From Ectopseudomonas chengduensis (GTDB lineage Bacteria > Pseudomonadota > Gammaproteobacteria > Pseudomonadales > Pseudomonadaceae), in the NCBI RefSeq assembly GCF_015712065.1, contig NZ_JACFYZ010000002.1, positions 310,001 through 374,000 on the forward strand: DNA of 64,000 nt, written 5' to 3'. Every line of letters starts with the position of its first letter. Within the stretch, counting starts at the first letter, position 1. A model generated the notes under the pieces. That model was not told the DNA's origin. It saw nothing but the letters and a program-made list of their open reading frames with translations, and did not search any database. Below, one piece after another: positions 54,001 to 61,137 of this stretch. A program made the position numbers and the translations under genes.

Positions 54001-54060
54001 TGTAGGAGCCCGCTTGCGGGCGATACTCTTGCCCTGATCGCCGGCAAGCCGGCTCCTACA
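54001..54060. repeat. TGTAGGAGC REP-type element
   Basis: TGTAGGAGCCCGCTTGCGGG at the left and an inverted CCGGCAAGCCGGCTCCTACA at the right. Third copy of this family in the window, between the converging mdcM and mdcR. Confidence 0.85.
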
Positions 54061-54097
54061 GCCGTGCCACGCCTGCGGGTAAGTTCATTCTCGGCTC

Positions 54098-55009
54098 CTA
54101 AGATTGCCGGCTATACATCCGGCATTCGGCGAGCAGCGCCAGCAGGTTCGGGTCGCGTTCCTTGGCCTTGAGAAAGACCACGCCGATATGCTGCTGCAGG
54201 TGGTACTTGGCCTGCAGCGGGATCAGCTTTACCCGGTTCTCGTATACTGCCGCCACGCGCCCCGGTAGCAGGGCATAACCGACGCCGGAACTGACCATGC
54301 TGAGCAGGGTGAAGATGTCTTTCACCTGCATCGCCACCTTGGGCTCGAAGCCGGCCTGCTTGAACACCCGCTCGCCGTCACGGAAGGTGGCGTAGCCCTG
54401 GGTCAGGGTGATGAAGGTCGAATCGCGCAGATCGGCCAGGTCCACCTCGGCGTGATCGGCGAAGGGCGAGTCGTTCGGTGCGGCGAGGAAAATGTCGTCG
54501 GAGAACAGCGCCAGCTGCTCGCAATCCGGGTCGCTGACACTGTCGTCGAGGGCAATGAGGATGGCGTCCAGCTCCATGTTCTTCAGCTTGTACAGCAGGT
54601 CGACGTTGGAACCGAGCACCAGGTCGATGTTCAGTTCGCTGCGGCGCAGCTTCAGGCCCATGATCAGTTGCGGCACGGTCTTCACCGTCAGCGAGTAGAG
54701 CGCCCCGAGCTTGAAGCGCTCGGCGCCGAAGCCCGCCGCCTCGCGGGTCAGGCGCACCATCTCCTGGGCATCCTGGATCAGCTTCTGGGCCTTCTCCTCC
54801 AGCACATAGGCGCTCTCCAGGGGGATCAGGTTGCGTCCCTCGTGCTTGAACAGCGGGCAGCGCAGCGCGCTTTCCAGCGAATGGATGGCGCGGTGCACGC
54901 TGACGTTGCTGGTCTGCAACTCGTTGGCGGCACGCGCCAGGTTGCCACTGCGCATGAAGGCGAGAAAGACCTCCAGCTTTTTCAGGGTCAGTTCTTCATC
55001 AATCAGCAT
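54098..55009 (-). CDS. mdcR: LysR-family regulator of malonate use, MdcR
   Basis: 303 residues. The N-terminal winged helix-turn-helix covers about 8-66 (MRSGNLARAANELQTSNVSVHRAI), followed by the two-lobed ligand domain. It converges on mdcM; malonate is the expected inducer. The likely target palindromes before mdcA lie 7.5 kb away. Confidence 0.9.
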   Translation of the reverse strand: MLIDEELTLKKLEVFLAFMRSGNLARAANELQTSNVSVHRAIHSLESALRCPLFKHEGRNLIPLESAYVLEEKAQKLIQDAQEMVRLTREAAGFGAERFKLGALYSLTVKTVPQLIMGLKLRRSELNIDLVLGSNVDLLYKLKNMELDAILIALDDSVSDPDCEQLALFSDDIFLAAPNDSPFADHAEVDLADLRDSTFITLTQGYATFRDGERVFKQAGFEPKVAMQVKDIFTLLSMVSSGVGYALLPGRVAAVYENRVKLIPLQAKYHLQQHIGVVFLKAKERDPNLLALLAECRMYSRQS

Positions 55010-55235
55010 GGGCCTGTCCTTATCCAGCGATAGGCTGATTGTGCCGCATCCACGCCGGTCAGCGGTGATCGCTCGGTGCGACTTTGGTTGCAGGCGGCGA
55101 TGTCTGGAATGCCCCCTTGTTTGTCATTTCAATAGTGTTGATGTGGTTGGTGGGCAGGGGCTACCGTACGAACAATCCTGCATCGATACAGGCAATGCCT
55201 GCGCCGAGCTCCGTCCCTGTTCGAGGAGTACCGCC

Positions 55236-55688
55236 ATGAACGATTTCGCTTCGCTGCCCGCGACCTCCGGCCTGAAAGCCCTGCAAGCATTGATTCGCGG
55301 CGAACTGCCGGCGCCCTCAATCGGCGAGACCATGGGTATCCATGCGGTGCAGGTGGAGGCGGGCAGCATCACCCTGGAGGGGCTTCCGGATCAGCGTCAT
55401 CTCAATCCGGCCGGCGCCGTGCATGGTGGTTTCGCCGCCACCTGCCTGGACGGCGCCGCGGCGCTGGCGCTGTTCTCCACCCTAGAGGCGGACGTGCCGC
55501 ACTCGACGGTGGATCTCAACGTCAAGTACGTGCGTCCGCTGCGCCCCGGCGAGGTCTATCAGGTGCGCGGCTGGGTGGTCGAGCGCACGCGTAGCCTGGC
55601 GATCTGCGACGCGCACATCCTCGATGCACAGGGCAAGCTGTGCGCCAAGGCCACCACCACCTTCGTCATCGGAGTGGCCAAGGCATGA
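55236..55688 (+). CDS. PaaI-family hotdog thioesterase
   Basis: 150 residues with a single hotdog fold. The active-site motif is AVHGGFAATCLDGAAALALF, with the usual HGG and catalytic Asp. It hydrolyses an acyl-CoA or aryl-CoA thioester of unknown identity. The start has GAGGAGTA upstream, and its stop overlaps the dehydrogenase start (ATGA), so the two act together. Confidence 0.87.
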   Translation: MNDFASLPATSGLKALQALIRGELPAPSIGETMGIHAVQVEAGSITLEGLPDQRHLNPAGAVHGGFAATCLDGAAALALFSTLEADVPHSTVDLNVKYVRPLRPGEVYQVRGWVVERTRSLAICDAHILDAQGKLCAKATTTFVIGVAKA

Positions 55689-56701
55689 AGGAGCTCATCG
55701 TTCAGGGCCCTGGTCAACTGACCTGGGTCGAGGCACCTGATCTGCAACTCACCACCCCGGACAGTGCGTTGGTCAGGCCGATCGCCTCGGCTTCCTGTGA
55801 TCTGGATAGACGCCTGATCGCCGGTACCACGCCGTTCAAGCCGCCCTTCGCGCTGGGCCACGAATGCGTGGCCGAGGTGCTGGAAGTGGGCTCAGCGGTG
55901 CGCAACCTGCGCCGTGGCGATCTGGTTTCGGTGCCCTGGAAGATCGCCTGCGGCAGCTGTGCCCAATGCCTGGTCGGGCGTTCTAGTGCCTGCACGGTGG
56001 TACCGCGCATGGCCGCCTATGGCGTGCCGGCAGGCGGGCATTGGGGTGGATTGTTCTCGGAAATGGTGCTGGTGCCGTTCGCCGACGCCATGCTGGTGCC
56101 ATTGCCGGCGGGACTCGATCCCGTGGCCGTGTCCAGCGCCAGTGACAACCTTACCGATGCCTGGGTAGCCGCCAGCCGGCCGCTGACCACACGCCAGGAA
56201 GCCCGTGTGCTGGTGGTCGGTGGTACGGAAAGCCTCGGCGTGCTGGCGGTGCAGATGGCGCGGGCGGCCGGTGCGGGCAGCGTGGATTACCTCGACGATC
56301 ACCCGCTGCGTCAGCAGCTTGCCGCGCGCAGTGGCGCCGGTGTCGACCTGGCGGGGCGTGATCTCGACCGCAGCTATGACCTGGTGATCTCCGCCACGCG
56401 CGATCATCAGGCGCTGCGCCGTGGGCTGCTGGCGCTGGCGCCTGGCGGACATTGCTCGTGTATCGGCATCATCTTCGACGATCCGAAGATTCCGTTGTTC
56501 GACATGTACCTGCGCGACGTCACCTTTTCGGTCGGTGCCTGCAGCGTGCAGCAGCATATTCCCAAGGTGTTGGATCTGGTGCACAGCGGCTGTTGCGATC
56601 CGCTGCTGGTCAACCCGCAGATGGTGGGCTGGGAGGATGCGCCGCAGGCGCTGATTCAGCCGCTGACCAAGTGCATCGTGGTGCGCGAGCGCATCACTTG
56701 A
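55685..56701 (+). CDS. Zinc-type medium-chain dehydrogenase
   Basis: 338 residues of the MDR family. GHECVAEVLEVG is the catalytic zinc motif, and the structural zinc site shows four Cys in CGSCAQCLVGRSSAC. The Rossmann segment VLVVGGTESLGVLAVQMA binds NAD(P). The substrate is unknown; glutathione-independent alcohol or polyol dehydrogenases are close in layout. Coupled to the thioesterase and facing a MarR regulator. Confidence 0.88.
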   Translation: MKELIVQGPGQLTWVEAPDLQLTTPDSALVRPIASASCDLDRRLIAGTTPFKPPFALGHECVAEVLEVGSAVRNLRRGDLVSVPWKIACGSCAQCLVGRSSACTVVPRMAAYGVPAGGHWGGLFSEMVLVPFADAMLVPLPAGLDPVAVSSASDNLTDAWVAASRPLTTRQEARVLVVGGTESLGVLAVQMARAAGAGSVDYLDDHPLRQQLAARSGAGVDLAGRDLDRSYDLVISATRDHQALRRGLLALAPGGHCSCIGIIFDDPKIPLFDMYLRDVTFSVGACSVQQHIPKVLDLVHSGCCDPLLVNPQMVGWEDAPQALIQPLTKCIVVRERIT

Positions 56702-56707
56702 GCGTAC

Positions 56708-57175
56708 TCAGTTGAGCTGTTCGGCCAGCGCCAACATCACCCGGCGCCAGGCGTCCTGACCGTCGGCGTCGGTGGTGGCGAAGGCGTCACGCAGGGTGCG
56801 CCGCTCCAGCTCGGTGGCTTCGGCTTCCAGCGCCGAGCCTGCCTCGCTCAGTGCCAGCAGCTTGAAGCGATGCCGGCCCGGTTCGCGGGTGTACTGCACC
56901 AGCGCCTGCTCGAACAGGTGCGACAGCGGGCGATGCAGCGCCTGGTTGCTGACACCGAGGGTGATGGCCAGTTCACCGACGCTGATTGCATCGACGCGGG
57001 CGATCACATACAGAATACGGTGGTGCACGCGGGACAGCCCGCGTGCCTCGAGAAAACGGTCGGCCTCCACCGTCAGACCGCGGAAACCGAAGTGCAGCAG
57101 CTCGAGGCTATGGTCCAGTGGGTCGAGCGATTTCAGGTTCACGGACGCCGTATTGATCTTTTTCTCGATGACCAT
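56708..57175 (-). CDS. MarR-family transcriptional regulator
   Basis: 155 residues from ATG 57175, or 165 from GTG 57205. The winged helix (ISVGELAITLGVSNQALHRPL) and the wing (TREPGRHRFKLLALSEAG) are clear. It converges on the dehydrogenase gene 6 bp away. The MITE-like element lies just before its start and could carry or disturb its promoter. Confidence 0.85.
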   Translation of the reverse strand: MVIEKKINTASVNLKSLDPLDHSLELLHFGFRGLTVEADRFLEARGLSRVHHRILYVIARVDAISVGELAITLGVSNQALHRPLSHLFEQALVQYTREPGRHRFKLLALSEAGSALEAEATELERRTLRDAFATTDADGQDAWRRVMLALAEQLN

Positions 57176-57209
57176 GGGATATTCACGCGGGTTGAAGTGA
57201 CGCACAGCC

Positions 57210-57354
57210 TAGGCTCTGTACGAAAAGTCGTCGAGCGAAGGTCAGGCAAGGCGAAGGCGCCCGAAGAAGCGGAGTTTACGCGTTGTAAATGAGCATTCTG
57301 AGAGCGATTTCAACGCAGCATCACCGAGCGTAGGCACTTTTCGTATGGAGCCTA
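57210..57354. mobile_element. MITE-like element, 145 bp
   Basis: Terminal inverted repeats TAGGCTCTGTACGAAAAGT (57210-57228) and ACTTTTCGTATGGAGCCTA (57336-57354) match at 17 of 19 positions. The element is bounded by TA on both sides, possibly a TA target duplication. It encodes nothing and contains a small internal inverted repeat (GCGTTG ... CAACGC). No full-length parent element is in the window. Confidence 0.75.
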
Positions 57355-57392
57355 AGGCCTGCACCCGCCCCTCACAACATAGGAATATGCAC

Positions 57393-57998
57393 ATGCAACT
57401 GATCTACGCCGCTGCCTCACCCTTCGCCCGCAAGGTTCGCGTGCTGGCTGCGGAAACCGGCCTGCTGGACCGAATCGAACTGCTCGACACCGCGGTGCTG
57501 CCGACTACGCTCAACGAGCGGGTCAATTCCCTCAACCCGCTGGGCAAGATTCCGGTACTGCTGAGCGACGACGGTGAGGCGCTGTATGACAGCCGGGTGA
57601 TCTGCGAATACCTCGACACCCTGCATCAAGGTACGAAGCTGCTACCGGACGGTGCCGCGCGCTGGCAGGTGCTGCGCCTGGCCGCGTTGGCCGATGGCCT
57701 GATGGATGCTGCGCTGTTGGCGCGATACGAGCGCGCCGCACGACCGGCCGAGCTGCAATGGCCGGCCTGGCTGGAGGGGCAGCTGGGTAAGATCCAGCGG
57801 GCTTTGGCGGAGCTGGAACGCCAAGTCGAACGACTACAGGGCCCGCTCGACCTGGGGCAGATCGGCGTCGCCTGCGCGCTGGGCTACCTGGACTTCCGCT
57901 TCTCCGATCTCGATTGGCGCGCCGCTCATCCTGGCCTGGCCGCCTTCCAGCAGACCTTCGCCCAGCGCGCCTCCATGCAGGCCAGTGCGCCGGTGTGA
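57393..57998 (+). CDS. Glutathione S-transferase family protein
   Basis: 201 residues. The N-terminal thioredoxin-like domain starts YAAASPFARKVRVLAAETG and includes the cis-Pro segment GKIPVLL and the glutathione-contact YDSRVICEYLD. The C-terminal helical domain follows from about 85. The substrate is unknown. ATG 57393 is chosen because AGGA lies eight bases upstream; ATG 57387 is too close. Confidence 0.88.
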   Translation: MQLIYAAASPFARKVRVLAAETGLLDRIELLDTAVLPTTLNERVNSLNPLGKIPVLLSDDGEALYDSRVICEYLDTLHQGTKLLPDGAARWQVLRLAALADGLMDAALLARYERAARPAELQWPAWLEGQLGKIQRALAELERQVERLQGPLDLGQIGVACALGYLDFRFSDLDWRAAHPGLAAFQQTFAQRASMQASAPV

Positions 57999-58135
57999 GA
58001 GTCCGGCAGTGCTGAGGGAGTGAGTTTCACCTCTGCGTTGCAATGGCGAGGCGAGGATTGTCGAGTCTCTGGCGCAAGGTTGCTTGGCGTGATGCCAAAA
58101 AGCTATTATTCCGGCGCGCATATTGCTCCGTTTTA

Positions 58136-58149
58136 GTCATTTAATTGAC
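58136..58149. promoter_or_regulatory. FleQ box upstream of pelA
   Basis: GTCATTTAATTGAC keeps both GTCA/TGAC arms and the A/T-rich centre of the FleQ-box consensus recalled for the P. aeruginosa pel promoter. A half-site (AATTGAC) follows at 58194-58200. FleQ with cyclic-di-GMP would switch pel from repression to activation. The 367-bp gap between the transferase gene and pelA holds no gene. Confidence 0.75.
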
Positions 58150-58365
58150 TTTTCCTGGGTGCAAATGCCGCCTGTCTGAGCTGCATATCGGAAAATTGAC
58201 AGTTTATTGGTCGTGCTGATTCAATGCCGATACATATAAGCGTCACGATTGTGCTCAAAGTCCAGGGGTCGACTAGAGTTTCAGCAAGTGACGGGGGGAC
58301 GCCTCGCCAGAGGTTTCTGAGAGAAGTAGGCGTGCAAGCGCTTTTCAGTTCAGTGGGTTGATCAG

Positions 58366-61137
58366 TTGAAATTCTCAAATGGAATAGCCGGGCTTTTCAG
58401 CCTGGCCGTTGCGTTTTTCGCTAGTACAGCACTTGCCCAGCCCTCCAGCGTAGCTTTCTGGTACGCCGATGAGCCGCCGCTCCCCGAGCTTTCGCAGTTC
58501 GAGTGGGTGGTTGTTGAACCCGGACATGTCTCCGCTTCCGACCTCGCTTATCTCAAGGCCCAGGGCCGCACGGTGTTCGCTTACCTGTCGGTCGGTGAAT
58601 ACCATGGTGATCTTACCGCGGCCGGCTTGAAGGACGCTGCCAGCAGCATCAGAAACAGTGCCTGGAACAGTCAGGTCATGGATCTCGATGCATCCGCCTG
58701 GCGCGACTATCTCCTTGGCCGAGCCAGTGCTCTGAAAGGGCAAGGTTACGACGGCGTTTTTCTCGATACGCTGGACAGCTTCCATCTCCAACCCAAAGAC
58801 TTTCAGGAGCCGCAGCGCCTGGCTCTGAAAAGTCTTCTGCAGCAGATGCATCGCCGCGAGCCCGAACTCAAGTTGTTCTTCAATCGCGGCTTCGATGTTC
58901 TACCCGAGCTGCCGGGCGTCGCTTCTGCCGTGGCCGTAGAGTCCCTGTATGCAGGATGGGACGCTGCAGGGAGCGGTTATCGCCAGGTGCCGCAGCGTGA
59001 TCGCGACTGGTTGCTGCCGCACCTCGATGACGCACGGTCAAAAGGCATTCCGGTCGTGGCGATCGAATACCTGCCGCCAGAGCAGCGTAAGGAGTCACGC
59101 GAGCTTGCCGCTCGCCTGGTTCGTGAGGGCTTCATTCCCTACATCACGTCGCCTGAATTGAATGCGTTGGGGGTGAGCTCCATCGAGGTCCAGCCACGGC
59201 GTCTCGGTCTGGTCTATGACCCTCGGGAAGGTGAGCTCGAGGACAACCCGGGCCATATCTATCTTGGCGGGCTGCTCGAGTACCTGGGATATCGTGTCGA
59301 CTACTGGCCTGCCGACGCGTCGCTGCCGCAACGTTCGCTCAAGGGACTGTATGCCGGCGTCATGGTCTGGATGACCAGTGGTGCCCCGGAGAAGCGCGAC
59401 ATCTTCGAGGATTGGCTGAACAAGCGGCTCGATGAACAGGTACCGCTGGCTTTCTTTTCCGGTCTGCCGCTGGACAACGACAGCCTGCTCAGCCGTCTTG
59501 GTATTCGCACCCTGTCGCAGCCGATTGCCGATGACGCCGTGCTGGAATCGCATGATGCGGCGCTGGTCGGTGGGTTCGAGGCACCCATGCGCTTGCGTAC
59601 CCGGGAGCTGCCCGCGCTGACGGTTACCAATCCTGACGTGACCCAGGCCGCTGTGGCTCTGCGTAGTGGTGAAAGGCGCTATGTCCCTGTCGCTACGGGC
59701 AGTTGGGGCGGATACGTGCTGACGCCCTATGTATTCGAAGAGGGGCTGGATCACCGTCGCTGGATCGTCGACCCCTTCGCTTTCCTCCAGCGCGCCTTCG
59801 CCTTGCCTCCCATCCCCAGACCTGACACGACGACGGAAAACGGCCGACGGATCGCCACCGTGCACCTCGATGGCGATGGTTTCGTTTCCCGCGCCGAGGT
59901 AACTGGTACGCCTTACTCCGGTATCCAGGTACTGGATGATTTCATCACCCCCTATCCGTTGCTGACTTCGGTGTCGGTGATCGAAGGCGAGGTCGGCCCC
60001 AAGGGCATGTATCCGCACCTGGCTCGCGAGCTGGAGCCGATCGCCCGCAAGATCTTTGCCGACCCAAAGGTCGAAGTCGCCAGCCACACCTTCAGTCACC
60101 CGTTCTTCTGGCAGCCGGAGAAGTCGTCGCAACGTGAGGACTTCGAGGCGCAGTACGGCTACATGATGGCCATTCCAGGCTACAAGACGCTGGACATGCA
60201 GCGCGAGGTCGTGGGCGCACGCGACTACATCAACCAGCGCCTGACCACGCCTGAGAAGCCGGTGAAGATGATCTTCTGGTCGGGTGATGCCATGCCCAGT
60301 GCCGAGACGCTCAAGCTGGCCTATGACAGCGGTCTGCCCAACGTCAACGGCGGCAACACGGTTCTGACCAATGCCTACCCTTCGCTGACCGGCCTCTATC
60401 CATTGATTCGTCCGACCCCCGGAGGCCTGCACTTCTACGCGCCGGTGATCAACGAGAACGTCTATACGAATCTATGGACGGGGCCCTACTACGGCTTCCG
60501 TGGTGTGCAGGAAACCTTCGCGCTGACCGACAGCCCGCGCCGCCTGCGTGGCTTTCACCTGTATTACCACTTCTACTCGGGTACCAAGCAGGCCTCCATT
60601 CGGGTGATGAAGCAGACCTATCAGGCCATGGTCGACAGCCAGCCGCTGTCGCTGTGGATGAGCGATTACATCCAGCGCGTAGAAGGCCTCTACCGAGCGA
60701 GCCTGGCCAAGCGCAGCGATGGCGCGTGGTTGGTCAGGGGGCTGGTGGGCATGCGTACGCTGCGTCTGGACCCGGCTCTGGGCTGGCCCGATCTGTCGCG
60801 CTCCGAGGGGGTTGCGGGCGTGCGAGATCTGCCGCAGGGACGTTACGTGCACCTCAGCGGGCCTCAGGCGGTGCTGGCGCTGCGCGAAACGCGTGATCCG
60901 CGTCCGTCTCTGGAAGAGGCCAACATCCCGCTGACTGCCTGGCGTTACAACGATGACAGAAACGTCACGTTTTCCTTCGAGGGGGAATTTCCGCTGACGT
61001 TCAGCGTTCGCTCGGCCAGGGCGTGTCAGGTACAGGTGGGGGGCAGTCGCTTTCAGGCGAAGGCTGACAAGGGTATCTGGCACTTCGAGTTGCCAATGAA
61101 GCGGGTGAGAGATGGAAAGCTTATCTGCAACCAGTAA
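58366..61137 (+). CDS. pelA: Pel polysaccharide deacetylase/hydrolase PelA
   Basis: 923 residues (948 in P. aeruginosa). A signal peptide ends near STALAQ. The N-terminal glycoside hydrolase (about 30-280) has a Glu at 192 (VESLYAGW), matching the known catalytic Glu218 with a 26-residue offset. The CE4 deacetylase shows DGD (502-504) and HTFSH (574-578), the metal triad, with the same offset. It trims and deacetylates Pel in the periplasm. The start codon is TTG with a poor ribosome site, so the exact start is uncertain. Confidence 0.93.
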   Translation: MKFSNGIAGLFSLAVAFFASTALAQPSSVAFWYADEPPLPELSQFEWVVVEPGHVSASDLAYLKAQGRTVFAYLSVGEYHGDLTAAGLKDAASSIRNSAWNSQVMDLDASAWRDYLLGRASALKGQGYDGVFLDTLDSFHLQPKDFQEPQRLALKSLLQQMHRREPELKLFFNRGFDVLPELPGVASAVAVESLYAGWDAAGSGYRQVPQRDRDWLLPHLDDARSKGIPVVAIEYLPPEQRKESRELAARLVREGFIPYITSPELNALGVSSIEVQPRRLGLVYDPREGELEDNPGHIYLGGLLEYLGYRVDYWPADASLPQRSLKGLYAGVMVWMTSGAPEKRDIFEDWLNKRLDEQVPLAFFSGLPLDNDSLLSRLGIRTLSQPIADDAVLESHDAALVGGFEAPMRLRTRELPALTVTNPDVTQAAVALRSGERRYVPVATGSWGGYVLTPYVFEEGLDHRRWIVDPFAFLQRAFALPPIPRPDTTTENGRRIATVHLDGDGFVSRAEVTGTPYSGIQVLDDFITPYPLLTSVSVIEGEVGPKGMYPHLARELEPIARKIFADPKVEVASHTFSHPFFWQPEKSSQREDFEAQYGYMMAIPGYKTLDMQREVVGARDYINQRLTTPEKPVKMIFWSGDAMPSAETLKLAYDSGLPNVNGGNTVLTNAYPSLTGLYPLIRPTPGGLHFYAPVINENVYTNLWTGPYYGFRGVQETFALTDSPRRLRGFHLYYHFYSGTKQASIRVMKQTYQAMVDSQPLSLWMSDYIQRVEGLYRASLAKRSDGAWLVRGLVGMRTLRLDPALGWPDLSRSEGVAGVRDLPQGRYVHLSGPQAVLALRETRDPRPSLEEANIPLTAWRYNDDRNVTFSFEGEFPLTFSVRSARACQVQVGGSRFQAKADKGIWHFELPMKRVRDGKLICNQ

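Noticed and set aside
59095..60432. 445-codon minus-strand open frame
   Set aside because: Antisense to pelA over its catalytic regions.
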